The notes: generated by a model not told the origin, from the sequence alone. DNA of 33,858 nucleotides from Algicola sp. (GCA_018222915.1 JAAEZI010000030.1:1-33858), one strand, 5' to 3'; counted from the first letter of the stretch, positions 1 through 9,528 are shown. Translations and numbers: made by a program.

Positions 1-846
1 ATTTCAAACAAATTGATTCTTGGTGCACTCGCTATTTTATTTGCTTTGTTAGCGATAGCTTTAGTGTTAGTGAAAAACACCTTAAATCGATTTGCTGAGC
101 AAAAAGGAATTTCGGTGGCGGAAAAAGATAAGACGGTCCCTATCTGGAAAGCTTTCGCTCAAAATCAATTCTTGGTTTTGGTAACCGCTATTTTCTTCTT
201 GTTAGCAGGTGCGTATTTTATCTATGGCTATTTAATGCAAGTAGGTGTTGATCAGGGTTATGAACCAGTACAACCAATTCATTATTCTCACAGAATACAT
301 GCTGGTGATAACGGTATTGACTGTAAATATTGTCACTCCTCTGCGAGAGTCAGTAAGCATTCAGGAATTCCATCTCTGAATATTTGTATGAATTGTCATA
401 AGTCTATTTACCAGGTGGCTGATGAAACTCAGAAAGAAGGATTGAATGAATATGGCATTGATTATAATGCTGAAATTCAAAAATTGTATAAAGCTGTGGG
501 TTGGGATGAGGCCGAACAAAAGTATACTGGAGAAACACAACCTGTAAGATGGGTGCGTATTCACAATTTACCTGATTTTGCTTATTTCAACCACTCGCAA
601 CACGTCGAGGTGGCAGGTGTGCAATGTCAAACATGTCATGGTCCAGTAGAAACGATGGAAGTGATGTATCAGCATGCGCCATTAACTATGGGATGGTGTA
701 TTAACTGTCACAGGGAAACAAATGTGAAAGTAGAAGACAATGCGTATTATGAAAAAATACATGAGCAATTGTCTAAGAAATATGGTGTTGACAAACTAAC
801 GGCTGCTCAAATGGGTGGACTCGAATGTGGAAAATGTCACTACTAA
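1..846 (+). CDS. actA: Alternative complex III subunit ActA, pentaheme cytochrome c (5'-truncated by window)
   Basis: This is the multiheme c-type cytochrome subunit of alternative complex III, which moves electrons from menaquinol towards the terminal oxidase at the outer face of the inner membrane. The frame is open from base 1 with no convincing start, so the N-terminus lies outside the window. The TTG at 13 falls inside the first visible membrane helix and is unlikely to be the start. Two hydrophobic helices come first (roughly bases 13-80 and 170-240). Five CxxCH heme motifs follow: CKYCH (from base 322), CMNCH (from 385), CQTCH, CINCH and, at the very C-terminus, CGKCH. Five sites match the pentaheme ActA of Bacteroidota. 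actB starts 35 bases downstream, so this is the front of the act-cox operon, and its promoter is not visible. Confidence 0.93.
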   Translation: MSNKLILGALAILFALLAIALVLVKNTLNRFAEQKGISVAEKDKTVPIWKAFAQNQFLVLVTAIFFLLAGAYFIYGYLMQVGVDQGYEPVQPIHYSHRIHAGDNGIDCKYCHSSARVSKHSGIPSLNICMNCHKSIYQVADETQKEGLNEYGIDYNAEIQKLYKAVGWDEAEQKYTGETQPVRWVRIHNLPDFAYFNHSQHVEVAGVQCQTCHGPVETMEVMYQHAPLTMGWCINCHRETNVKVEDNAYYEKIHEQLSKKYGVDKLTAAQMGGLECGKCHY

Positions 847-881
847 TAAACGATTAATAAGAAGTAATTCAATTATATAAT

Positions 882-3800
882 ATGTCATCAAACAAGAAAT
901 ACTGGAAAAGTGTTGAAGAGCTGAAAGAAGATAGCTCTATTGTTGAGACGCTAAAACAGAATGAATTTGTTCAAGAGATTCCAACTGATGAGTTCCTTGG
1001 GAACAAGGAGTCACTAGAAGCATCTTCAACAACGCGTCGTGACTTTTTGAAATATGTTGGTTTTAGTACAGCAGCTGCATCTTTAGCGGCGTGTGAGGGA
1101 CCAGTGATCAAATCTATTCCTTACGTTGTTCAACCAGAATCTATTGTGCCTGGTGTCGCGAATTATTACGCAACGACTATCGCTGATGGATTTGATTTTT
1201 CAAGTGTTTTAGTTAAAACACGTGAAGGTCGTCCTATCAAAATTGAAAACAACAACTTAGCAAAAACACACAATGGTGCTAATGCAAGAGTGAACGCTTC
1301 TGTTTTAGGATTATATGATAGCTTAAGAGTAAAAGGTCCTATGAAAGGTAGCGATGCCATTTCATGGGAAACTTTTGATGCTGAAACAAATCAAGCCTTA
1401 ACAGATGTGATGAACGCTGGGAAAGAGATTGTGTTGTTAACACAAACCTATGCCAGTCCGTCAACATCCAAATTGATTTCTGAATTCAAAGCGAAGTACG
1501 GTAATGTGCGTCATGTCATTTATGATGCTGTTTCAGAATCAGCTGCCTTAGATGCCTTTGAAGCAAAATACGGAACACGCGGATTAGCAGGTTACGATTT
1601 TTCTAAAGCGATGACCATTGTATCAGTAGGAGCAGATTTCCTTGGCGATTGGCAAGGCGGTGGTTTTGATGCTGGGTATGCGCAAGGACGTGTTCCAAAG
1701 AATGGAAAAATGTCGCGTCACATTCAGTTTGAATCCAACATGTCTTTGACAGGTTCAAATGCAGATAAACGAGTGCCTCTTACTCCAAGTCAACAAAAAC
1801 AAGCATTAGCTAAATTATATAGTATGGTTGTTGGTGGTTCTGTGACTACAGATCTTCCTGCACCAATCAATGAAGCAGTTCAAAAAGCAGCTTCTGAATT
1901 AAAAAGAGCTGGAAGTAATGGCGTTTTAGTAACCGGAATTCAAGATGTTAATGCCCAAACAGTAGCCTTAGCAATTAATGAAGCTCTTGGTAGTAAAGCA
2001 TTTGATGCTTCTAAGCCAATTTTAACAAGACAAGGGAGTAACGCCGCTGTCACCAAATTAGTTTCTGATATGAAGGCTGGTCGTGTTGGTGGTATCATCA
2101 TGAGTGGTGTAAATCCAATGTATACCTTGCCTAATGCTTCAGATTTTGCTGAAGGACTAAAGAAAACAGATGTATCCATCGCTTTCTCAATGAAAGCAGA
2201 TGAAACGGCTTTAGAAGCCCAATATATTGCTGCAGCGCCTCACTATTTAGAATCTTGGGGTGATGTAGAACTTAAAAAAGGACATTACAGTTTAATACAA
2301 CCAACTATTCGTCCGTTATTCGATACACGCCAATTCCAACAAGCGTTATTAAAGTGGACTGGAAGTGATCAAAACTACCGTGAGTATATTAAGGAAACTT
2401 GGGGAACAGGTATATTATCTGGTTCAACATTCAATAAGGCCTTACAAGATGGAGTTTATGTAGGAAGTATTGCTACAGAAACTATGGATACGGCTGATAC
2501 GGTAGCAGCATCTGAAGTTCCTGAAGAAGTACAAACGCCTGCTAATTCAGCTGGAAGCGCTGCAAGAGCTTTAGCATCTTCAGCGAAATCTGAAGGGATG
2601 GAATTGTCTTTATATACTAAAGTTGGTATGGGAGATGGTCAACAAGCAAATAACCCTTGGTTACAAGAGTTTCCAGATCCTATTACAAGAACCTCATGGG
2701 ATAACTACATGACGATTTCTTCAGCAGACGCGAAAGACTTAGGTCTAATCAATGAGCATGTTGCAACAGGTGCATTGAATGGTAGTTATGCAGAAGTTAC
2801 TGTTAATGGTGCGTCTATCACTGTGCCTGTGATTATTCAACCTGGACAAGCGAAAGGTTCCGTTGGAATTGCTTTTGGTTATGGTAGACGTGCAGGACTG
2901 AAGGATGAAATGATGACAGGTGTTAATGCATATAAATTATATCAAAACTTTAACACCGTACAGAACGTCACGATTAAGAAGGCAGCTGGAATACATGAAT
3001 TTGCATGTGTGCAATTGCAGAATACCTTAATGGGACGTGGTGATATTATCAAGGAAACAACACTTGATATTTACAATAAATACGATAAAGAAGACCATAA
3101 ACATGGTTGGAATAAGACGCCTGTGGTGTCGCTTAATCACGAAGAAACAAAAGTAACTTCTGAGAAAGTTGATTTATGGGATGAGTTTGACCGATCAATT
3201 GGACATCACTTCAACCTATCAATTGATTTAAATGCCTGTACAGGATGTGGTGCTTGTGTGATAGCTTGTCATGCTGAAAACAATGTACCAGTAGTAGGTA
3301 AAGAAGAAATTAGACGTAGCCGTGATATGCACTGGTTGCGAATTGATAGATACTATTCTTCAAATGATACATTTGAAGGTGATAATACGAAGAAAGACGA
3401 GTTTTCTGGTCTTTGGGGAGAAAAAGGATCCTTGGATGGTTTTGGTGAATTGGAAAATCCAGCAGACAATCCACAAGTAGCTTTTCAACCTGTGATGTGC
3501 CAGCACTGTAACCATGCGCCTTGTGAAACTGTTTGTCCTGTAGCGGCAACATCACATGGTCGTCAAGGTCAAAACCATATGGCTTATAACCGATGTGTCG
3601 GTACACGTTATTGTGCAAATAACTGTCCTTATAAAGTGCGTCGTTTCAACTGGTTCTTATATGCTCAAAATGATGAGTTTGATTATCATATGAATGATGA
3701 TTTAGGGCGTATGGTATTGAACCCAGATGTGACAGTACGTTCACGTGGTGTAATGGAAAAATGTTCTATGTGTATTCAAATGACACAAAAGACTATTTTG

Positions 3801-4022
3801 GATGCCAAACGTGACGGAAGAGCCATTAAGGATGGTGAATTCCAAACAGCTTGTTCAGCAGCTTGTAGCAGTGGTGCGATGGTGTTTGGAGATATTAATG
3901 ACAAAGACAGTAAAGTTGCAAAGCTTAAAGAAGATGATCGTATGTATCACTTATTAGAAAGTGTAGGTACTAAGCCAAATGTGCAGTATCAAACGAAAGT
4001 GAGAAATACAACTGAAGCATAA
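882..4022 (+). CDS. actB: Alternative complex III subunit ActB, molybdopterin-oxidoreductase-like iron-sulfur protein
   Basis: ActB is the large extracytoplasmic iron-sulfur subunit of alternative complex III (1046 residues). A twin-arginine-type signal (R52-R53-D-F-L-K) is followed by a hydrophobic run ending in LAAC (C71). It therefore looks like a Tat substrate that may also be lipidated. Residues about 75-720 resemble the molybdopterin oxidoreductase fold, which in this family carries no cofactor. The C-terminal part is a ferredoxin-like module with four cysteine clusters: C786/789/792/796, C873/876/881/885, C905/911/915 and C961/964/991/995. The family is known for three 4Fe-4S and one 3Fe-4S centre. 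Start is ATG at 882 after an AT-rich 35-base gap. actC follows 33 bases after the stop. Confidence 0.95.
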   Translation: MSSNKKYWKSVEELKEDSSIVETLKQNEFVQEIPTDEFLGNKESLEASSTTRRDFLKYVGFSTAAASLAACEGPVIKSIPYVVQPESIVPGVANYYATTIADGFDFSSVLVKTREGRPIKIENNNLAKTHNGANARVNASVLGLYDSLRVKGPMKGSDAISWETFDAETNQALTDVMNAGKEIVLLTQTYASPSTSKLISEFKAKYGNVRHVIYDAVSESAALDAFEAKYGTRGLAGYDFSKAMTIVSVGADFLGDWQGGGFDAGYAQGRVPKNGKMSRHIQFESNMSLTGSNADKRVPLTPSQQKQALAKLYSMVVGGSVTTDLPAPINEAVQKAASELKRAGSNGVLVTGIQDVNAQTVALAINEALGSKAFDASKPILTRQGSNAAVTKLVSDMKAGRVGGIIMSGVNPMYTLPNASDFAEGLKKTDVSIAFSMKADETALEAQYIAAAPHYLESWGDVELKKGHYSLIQPTIRPLFDTRQFQQALLKWTGSDQNYREYIKETWGTGILSGSTFNKALQDGVYVGSIATETMDTADTVAASEVPEEVQTPANSAGSAARALASSAKSEGMELSLYTKVGMGDGQQANNPWLQEFPDPITRTSWDNYMTISSADAKDLGLINEHVATGALNGSYAEVTVNGASITVPVIIQPGQAKGSVGIAFGYGRRAGLKDEMMTGVNAYKLYQNFNTVQNVTIKKAAGIHEFACVQLQNTLMGRGDIIKETTLDIYNKYDKEDHKHGWNKTPVVSLNHEETKVTSEKVDLWDEFDRSIGHHFNLSIDLNACTGCGACVIACHAENNVPVVGKEEIRRSRDMHWLRIDRYYSSNDTFEGDNTKKDEFSGLWGEKGSLDGFGELENPADNPQVAFQPVMCQHCNHAPCETVCPVAATSHGRQGQNHMAYNRCVGTRYCANNCPYKVRRFNWFLYAQNDEFDYHMNDDLGRMVLNPDVTVRSRGVMEKCSMCIQMTQKTILDAKRDGRAIKDGEFQTACSAACSSGAMVFGDINDKDSKVAKLKEDDRMYHLLESVGTKPNVQYQTKVRNTTEA

Positions 4023-4055
4023 AAAGAATTAATTAAGAAACAATTATAATAGATT

Positions 4056-5786
4056 ATGGCGTCTCATTACGAAGCACCTATTAGAAGACCCTTAGTTACA
4101 GGAGAAAAATCATATCACGATGTATCGGTGGATGTGGCAGCGCCTGTGGAAGGAAAAGCAAATAAATCTTGGTGGATAGTTTTTGGAATTTCACTAGTAG
4201 CTTTCCTTTGGGGAATTGGGTGTATTATCTATACAATTTCTACAGGTATTGGAACCTGGGGATTAAACAAGACTGTAGGTTGGGCTTGGGATATTACTAA
4301 CTTCGTTTGGTGGGTTGGTATTGGTCACGCAGGAACACTGATTTCTGCGGTATTATTACTATTCCGTCAAAAATGGAGAATGGCAATTAACCGTTCTGCA
4401 GAAGCAATGACAATTTTCTCAGTAGTGCAAGCAGGATTGTTCCCAATTATTCACATGGGTCGTCCTTGGTTAGGCTATTGGGTATTGCCAATTCCAAACC
4501 AGTTTGGATCATTATGGGTTAACTTTAACTCACCGTTACTTTGGGATGTATTTGCAATTTCAACGTATTTATCAGTGTCATTAGTATTCTGGTGGACTGG
4601 TTTGTTACCTGATTTTGCGATGATTCGTGATAGAGCTGTGAAACCTTTCCAAAAGAAAATTTACTCATTATTGAGTTTTGGATGGTCTGGACGTGCCAAA
4701 GATTGGCAACGTTTTGAAGAAGTATCATTGGTATTAGCTGGATTAGCAACACCATTAGTACTTTCCGTGCATACTATTGTATCTTTTGACTTTGCCACGT
4801 CGGTTATTCCTGGTTGGCATACAACGATTTTCCCACCTTACTTTGTGGCTGGTGCGATTTTCTCAGGATTCGCGATGGTAAATACACTTCTTATCATCAT
4901 GAGAAAAGTATGTAGCCTTGAAGATTATATTACAGTACAGCATATCGAATTGATGAACATCGTCATTATGATTACGGGTTCTATTGTTGGAGTGGCTTAT
5001 ATTACTGAGTTGTTTATCGCTTGGTATTCTGGTGTGGAATATGAACAATACGCCTTCCTTAACAGAGCAACAGGTCCTTACGCTTGGGCTTACTGGATGA
5101 TGATGTCTTGTAACGTATTTTCACCTCAATTCATGTGGTTTAAGAAATTAAGAACTAGTATTATGTTCTCATTCTTTATTTCCATAGTAGTGAACGTAGG
5201 AATGTGGTTTGAGCGTTTTGTAATTATTGTAACATCATTACACAGAGATTACTTACCATCGTCATGGACGATGTTTCAACCAACCTTTGTTGATATAGGA
5301 ATTTTTATTGGAACCATCGGATTCTTCTTTGTATTGTTCTTATTATATGCGAGAACATTCCCGGTGATAGCGCAAGCGGAAGTAAAAACCATCTTGAAAT
5401 CATCAGGTGAGCGTTATAAGAAAATTAGAGAGCGTGGTGATAGCTTAGTTGGAACAGGAGCAGATGCTAGAACATCTGTATTGAAACTTGAAGAAGAAAC
5501 GACCGCTGTCAAACCAGAGCAAGACAAATCTGAAAAATTAGATAATTTACTGAAGGGTGTTGGTAAATTTGATCCGAACACGCAAACGGCCGATGATCTG
5601 AAAGTGATCAATGGTATTGGACCGAAAATGGAAGAAGTTCTTAATAGTATCGGAATCTATACCTATGCGCAAGTAAGTAAAATGACAAAAAGAGAATACG
5701 ACTTGTTAGACGACATTACAGGTTCTTTCCCTGGAAGAGCGGAACGTGATGATTGGTCTGGTCAAGCTAAAAAATTAATAAACTAA
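4056..5786 (+). CDS. actC: Alternative complex III subunit ActC (NrfD/PsrC-like) with C-terminal helix-hairpin-helix domain
   Basis: ActC is an integral membrane subunit of the NrfD/PsrC family that forms the quinol site and probably part of a proton path, facing ActB. About ten membrane helices lie between residues 40 and 450. After a charged linker (about 450-510) comes a small soluble domain, residues 513-576, starting DDLKVINGIGPKMEEVL and ending DWSGQAKKLIN. The GIGPK hairpin and the following helices match the helix-hairpin-helix fold of predicted 5'-nuclease-like domains, so the protein is a fusion. The reading frame is continuous and the family part has all its helices, so this is not an assembly join. 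The role of the tail is unknown. actD follows after 9 bases. Confidence 0.94.
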   Translation: MASHYEAPIRRPLVTGEKSYHDVSVDVAAPVEGKANKSWWIVFGISLVAFLWGIGCIIYTISTGIGTWGLNKTVGWAWDITNFVWWVGIGHAGTLISAVLLLFRQKWRMAINRSAEAMTIFSVVQAGLFPIIHMGRPWLGYWVLPIPNQFGSLWVNFNSPLLWDVFAISTYLSVSLVFWWTGLLPDFAMIRDRAVKPFQKKIYSLLSFGWSGRAKDWQRFEEVSLVLAGLATPLVLSVHTIVSFDFATSVIPGWHTTIFPPYFVAGAIFSGFAMVNTLLIIMRKVCSLEDYITVQHIELMNIVIMITGSIVGVAYITELFIAWYSGVEYEQYAFLNRATGPYAWAYWMMMSCNVFSPQFMWFKKLRTSIMFSFFISIVVNVGMWFERFVIIVTSLHRDYLPSSWTMFQPTFVDIGIFIGTIGFFFVLFLLYARTFPVIAQAEVKTILKSSGERYKKIRERGDSLVGTGADARTSVLKLEEETTAVKPEQDKSEKLDNLLKGVGKFDPNTQTADDLKVINGIGPKMEEVLNSIGIYTYAQVSKMTKREYDLLDDITGSFPGRAERDDWSGQAKKLIN

Positions 5787-5795
5787 AAATAGTAC

Positions 5796-6326
5796 ATGGA
5801 AGCTTCAAAAGTAATTCACGCTATTTATACAGATGACGATGTTTTAATGGCAGCCGTTAAAAAGGTTAAGTCTGAACGTCATCATATTGAAGAGATATAT
5901 ACACCTTTTCCAGTACACGGATTAGACAAAGCTATGGGATTGGCACCAACGAGAATAGCTATTGCATCTTTCTTGTACGGTTGTGTTGGTTTAACCGTAG
6001 CAATCACGATGATGAATTTCATCATGATTCAGGATTGGCCACAGAATATAGGTGGAAAACCAAGTTTTAGCTATATTGAAAATATGCCCGCTTTTGTACC
6101 GATTATGTTTGAGTTAACGGTATTTTTTGCAGCGCATTTAATGGTGATAACGTTCTATTTAAGAAGTAGAATGTGGCCATTCAAAAAAGCTGAAAATCCA
6201 GATCCAAGAACAACAGATGACCATTTTTTAATGGAAATTCCAGTTCATGGTAATGAAAACGAATTAACCGATTTGTTAAAAGAAACAGGAGCGGTAGAAA
6301 TTAATTTAATTGATAAAGCGCATTAA
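5796..6326 (+). CDS. actD: Alternative complex III subunit ActD (DUF3341)
   Basis: ActD is a small membrane subunit of alternative complex III, 176 residues, of the DUF3341 type. The N-terminus is a soluble cytoplasmic segment starting with an aspartate-rich turn (YTDDD) and the family-like stretch YTPFPVHGLDKAMGL at about residue 38. Two membrane helices follow (about 50-75 and 95-120), separated by a short loop containing WPQNIGGKPSFS. The C-terminal tail ends in a family-like EIPVHGNENELTDLLKETGA segment. ATG at 5796 sits 9 bases after the actC stop, so the two are probably translated together. A strong hairpin separates it from actE. Confidence 0.92.
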   Translation: MEASKVIHAIYTDDDVLMAAVKKVKSERHHIEEIYTPFPVHGLDKAMGLAPTRIAIASFLYGCVGLTVAITMMNFIMIQDWPQNIGGKPSFSYIENMPAFVPIMFELTVFFAAHLMVITFYLRSRMWPFKKAENPDPRTTDDHFLMEIPVHGNENELTDLLKETGAVEINLIDKAH

Positions 6327-6338
6327 CAGTCCAACTAA

Positions 6339-6383
6339 TAAAACAGTTTTGATTTACTTACAAGTAGCATTCAAACTGTTTTA
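6339..6383 (+). other. Intercistronic RNA hairpin between actD and actE
   Basis: TAAAACAGTTT (6339-6349) pairs perfectly over 11 bp with AAACTGTTTTA (6373-6383). One bulged T and a further GA/TC pairing extend the stem, and the inner loop holds a possible ACTT/AAGT mini-stem. The sequence after it is AAATAAGG rather than a long T run, so full termination is doubtful. It may attenuate transcription, be an RNase processing site, or stabilise the 3' end of the actABCD transcript. It occupies the largest gap in the operon (94 bases). Confidence 0.6.
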
Positions 6384-6420
6384 AATAAGGTCTGACAAAA
6401 AGATAAATAGACATCTACAA

Positions 6421-7002
6421 ATGAAAAGCTTATTTAAAATAACTATAGTATTGATGGTATTTGCAAGTGTAGTTGCTTGTAAAAAGGATACAAGACCTAA
6501 CTATCAATTCATGCCTAACATGTACGAACCTGTAAGCTATGAAGCTTATCAAGAAGCACGTATAGAAGTTGATGGAGAAGAATTGTTGTCCAATAACATG
6601 GAAGCACAATTACCTGCAGAAGGTTCCATTCCAAGAGGTGGTCATATGCCATTTGAAATTGAGAACACTCCTGAAGGTTATGACTTAGCTAAGACAACTT
6701 TAACAAGTCCGTTAGATTCTATGCAAATTGATAAAAATAGAGGCGGACAATTGTATGATATATACTGTGGGATTTGTCATGGTAAAAAGGGTGATGGTCA
6801 AGGTACGCTTGTAAAACGCGAAAAGATTTTAGGTGTTCCTAGCTATGATGATGCAGGAAGAGCTATCACAGAAGGAAGTATATATCACGTCATTTACTAT
6901 GGAAAAAATGCCATGGGATCATACGCGAATCAACTGAATGAAGAAGAACGTTGGCAAGTGACAGATTATGTATTGAAGTTAAAGGCAGATTTAGAAAAAT
7001 AA
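6421..7002 (+). CDS. actE: Alternative complex III subunit ActE, monoheme cytochrome c lipoprotein
   Basis: ActE is a membrane-anchored monoheme cytochrome c that carries electrons from the ActAB module towards the oxidase. The start is ATG at 6421. A lipoprotein signal peptide follows, with a hydrophobic run ending VVAC and C20 as the lipidated residue. The heme motif is C116-G-I-C119-H120, followed by GKKGDGQG, typical of class I cytochromes c. A methionine in NAMGSYA (near residue 163) is the likely second axial ligand. At 193 residues it has the usual ActE length. It is preceded by the 94-base hairpin-bearing gap and followed by actF after 22 bases. Confidence 0.92.
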   Translation: MKSLFKITIVLMVFASVVACKKDTRPNYQFMPNMYEPVSYEAYQEARIEVDGEELLSNNMEAQLPAEGSIPRGGHMPFEIENTPEGYDLAKTTLTSPLDSMQIDKNRGGQLYDIYCGICHGKKGDGQGTLVKREKILGVPSYDDAGRAITEGSIYHVIYYGKNAMGSYANQLNEEERWQVTDYVLKLKADLEK

Positions 7003-7024
7003 GATATTAGTTAAAGATTATATA

Positions 7025-8413
7025 ATGGAATACAAAATTTCAAATAGACTAAGATTAACTGCTATTGTTTTAATGATTGTTGGAGCACTCGGTGTGGGAT
7101 ACGGCTTCGCGACATCCAATAAATCATTTGAAGAAGTAGAGACGATGTTGGCTAATGAATCGCATGGCGGAGGCCATGGAGACACAGCTGGACACGATGC
7201 TGAGACGCATGATACTCACGCACAAACTGAAACACATGCAGATGAAGCACATGGCGAGGCTACTGGTCATGCAGACATGGATGAACATACCAAACACGTG
7301 AATCACGTTATGCATTCTGTGCATAACAGACCTTGGTCTGCTCTTTATGTAGCAGCCTTTTTCTTTTTCATGATTGCCTTAGGCGTACTAGCTTTTTATG
7401 CGGTTCAATATGCGGCGCAGGCTGGATGGTCTCCACTGCTTTTGAGAGTTATGGAAGGAATTACTTCTTACATGTTACCAGGTGCATTGATCGTGTTGTT
7501 AATTGCAGCATTATCTCACTGGATAGGTCATGATGCCATTTTCAATTGGATGAATCCTGATATGGTCAATCCTGAAAGTGACAAATTTGATGAGCTTGTT
7601 CATGGTAAGAAAGGCTGGTTAAATTTCTGGGGCTTCATTATTAGAGGCTTGATATTTGTTGGAGGATGGTATCTCTACAGACACTTTTCTCGTAAGTTTT
7701 CTTTGGCACAGGATAAGGCAGATGACAACAAAAACTTTAAAAAGACTTTTCGTATTTCAGCAGCATTCCTAGTATTTTTCCTTTATACAGAATCTATGAT
7801 GTCTTGGGATTGGATTATGAGTGTAGACCCACACTGGTTCAGTACGCTGTTTGGATGGTATGTATTAGCTGGAATGATGGTATGTGGTATCACGGTAATC
7901 GCTATGATTACAATTTATTTGAAATCAAAAGGCCTATTGCCAAAAGTTAACGATAGTCATATTCATGATTTAGCGAAGTTTATGTTCGGTTTTAGTATAT
8001 TTTGGACTTATTTATGGTTCTCTCAATTTATGCTTATCTGGTACTCGAACATTCCAGAAGAGGTAACTTACTTTGTGTCCAGATTTGAAGATTACCAGTT
8101 GCCATTTTTAGGTATGGTTGCGATGAATTTCGTATTCCCATTGTTGGTATTAATGAATAGTGATTATAAACGTATTCCATGGTTTGTAATCATGGCTGGT
8201 ATTGTGATTCTTGTAGGTCACTATATTGATATATTCAATATGATTATGCCTGCAACCGTAGGAGATCAATGGTTTATTGGAATTCCTGAAATAGGATCTA
8301 TAATGCTATTTGCAGGACTATTCATTTTCATAGTCTTTACGGCATTGACCAAGGCGCCATTAGAACCAAAACGTAATCCGTTCATAAAAGAGAGTGAACA
8401 TTTCCATTATTAA
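7025..8413 (+). CDS. actF: Alternative complex III subunit ActF, quinol:cytochrome c oxidoreductase membrane protein
   Basis: ActF is a polytopic membrane subunit related in fold to ActC and is annotated in this family as quinol:cytochrome c oxidoreductase. The first helix is at residues 8-28. Residues 47-100 then form a loop with 13 histidines mixed with Asp and Glu. About nine further helices follow from residue 103. The helices carry family-like stretches such as ESMMSWDWIMSVDPHWFSTL. The His-rich loop would lie outside the membrane between helices 1 and 2. It may bind metal, but this is inference. Start is ATG at 7025. coxB begins 28 bases after the stop. Confidence 0.92.
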   Translation: MEYKISNRLRLTAIVLMIVGALGVGYGFATSNKSFEEVETMLANESHGGGHGDTAGHDAETHDTHAQTETHADEAHGEATGHADMDEHTKHVNHVMHSVHNRPWSALYVAAFFFFMIALGVLAFYAVQYAAQAGWSPLLLRVMEGITSYMLPGALIVLLIAALSHWIGHDAIFNWMNPDMVNPESDKFDELVHGKKGWLNFWGFIIRGLIFVGGWYLYRHFSRKFSLAQDKADDNKNFKKTFRISAAFLVFFLYTESMMSWDWIMSVDPHWFSTLFGWYVLAGMMVCGITVIAMITIYLKSKGLLPKVNDSHIHDLAKFMFGFSIFWTYLWFSQFMLIWYSNIPEEVTYFVSRFEDYQLPFLGMVAMNFVFPLLVLMNSDYKRIPWFVIMAGIVILVGHYIDIFNMIMPATVGDQWFIGIPEIGSIMLFAGLFIFIVFTALTKAPLEPKRNPFIKESEHFHY

Positions 8414-8441
8414 TAAGAATATATAAAGAACAGAAACGACA

Positions 8442-9503
8442 ATGACTGCTTTTTTAACAATTATAATAGTACTTTTCATAGCTGTTGCAATTTGGCAAAT
8501 GGTTAAGATTTTTGATTTGGCTCAAGTAGGGACAACAAATAATCAAGTAGCTACAGATAAAGACAACAGAATTAATGGCTATTTAATGATGGGATTTTTA
8601 ATCTTCATTTATGCCATCACCATTCTTTCTTTTTGGTATCTAGGCGATTTACCATTGATGTCCAATTCAGCTTCGGAGCATGGATCGGAAATAGATAATT
8701 TGATGATTATTTCCATGGTTATCATTTTTATCGTACAAACGTTTACACAGTTTTTATTACACTATTTTGCTTATAAGTACAAAGGTGAAAAAGGACGTAA
8801 GGCATTATTTTATGCTGATAACAATACATTAGAGGCTATTTGGACGTTTATTCCTGTGATTGTTTTGGCTGGTCTTATCATCTACGGATTGTTCACTTGG
8901 ACGAGCATCATGAATATTGACGAAAGCGAAGATCCTATGGTGGTGGAATTATACGCACAACAGTTTAACTGGAAGGCTCGTTATGCAGGTGAAGATAACA
9001 CCTTGGGTATGGCTAACGTGAGATTAATTGATATTGATCGTGCTAATATCTTAGGTCTTGATGAATCTGATCCTAATGCGGATGATGATGTTATAACGAC
9101 CGAATTACATTTACCAGTTGGTAAACCCGTCTTATTCAAAATGCGTTCTCAAGATGTGTTACACTCTGCTTACATGCCTCACTTTAGAGCTCAAATGAAT
9201 TGTGTTCCAGGTATGATTACGCAATTTGGTTTTACACCAACGGTAACAACTGCTGAAATGCGTCAAAAAGAAGATATTCAAGAAAAAGTAGCTCATATCA
9301 ATGCACTACGACTTGAAAATAAAGAAGAGATAGAAGCTAAGGGTCAAGAATTGAATTATGAATTCGATTATCTATTGCTGTGTAATAAGATTTGTGGAAA
9401 ATCACATTACAACATGCAAATGAAAATAATTGTTGAAACTCAAGAAGAATATGATGCTTGGATTAAGGAGCAGAAAACATTCAAAAACTCTTTAACTAAC
9501 TAA
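8442..9503 (+). CDS. coxB: Cytochrome c oxidase subunit II (CuA subunit)
   Basis: This subunit accepts electrons at the CuA centre and passes them to subunit I. Four hydrophobic helices occupy residues 2-24 and about 45-150, two more than the classical two. The cupredoxin domain then supplies CuA ligands: H241 in LHSAYMPHF, and C314, C318, H322 and M325 in the CNKICGKSHYNM motif. The position that is usually Glu in CxExC is Lys316 here; only the backbone of that residue binds copper, so the site should still form. There is no fused cytochrome c domain, so ActE or a soluble cytochrome must donate. It sits between actF and coxA, as expected for an ActF-oxidase supercomplex. Confidence 0.94.
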   Translation: MTAFLTIIIVLFIAVAIWQMVKIFDLAQVGTTNNQVATDKDNRINGYLMMGFLIFIYAITILSFWYLGDLPLMSNSASEHGSEIDNLMIISMVIIFIVQTFTQFLLHYFAYKYKGEKGRKALFYADNNTLEAIWTFIPVIVLAGLIIYGLFTWTSIMNIDESEDPMVVELYAQQFNWKARYAGEDNTLGMANVRLIDIDRANILGLDESDPNADDDVITTELHLPVGKPVLFKMRSQDVLHSAYMPHFRAQMNCVPGMITQFGFTPTVTTAEMRQKEDIQEKVAHINALRLENKEEIEAKGQELNYEFDYLLLCNKICGKSHYNMQMKIIVETQEEYDAWIKEQKTFKNSLTN

Positions 9504-9528
9504 AAGATTTAAAAAAAGAAATTAGATT

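Noticed and set aside
13..15. TTG at base 13 as the start of actA
   Set aside because: The frame is open to base 1 and the TTG falls inside a membrane helix; ActA homologues extend further upstream.
1032..4019. ActB as an active molybdenum enzyme
   Set aside because: Its position in an act operon and its fusion to the ferredoxin module mark it as ActB, a family known to lack the molybdopterin cofactor.
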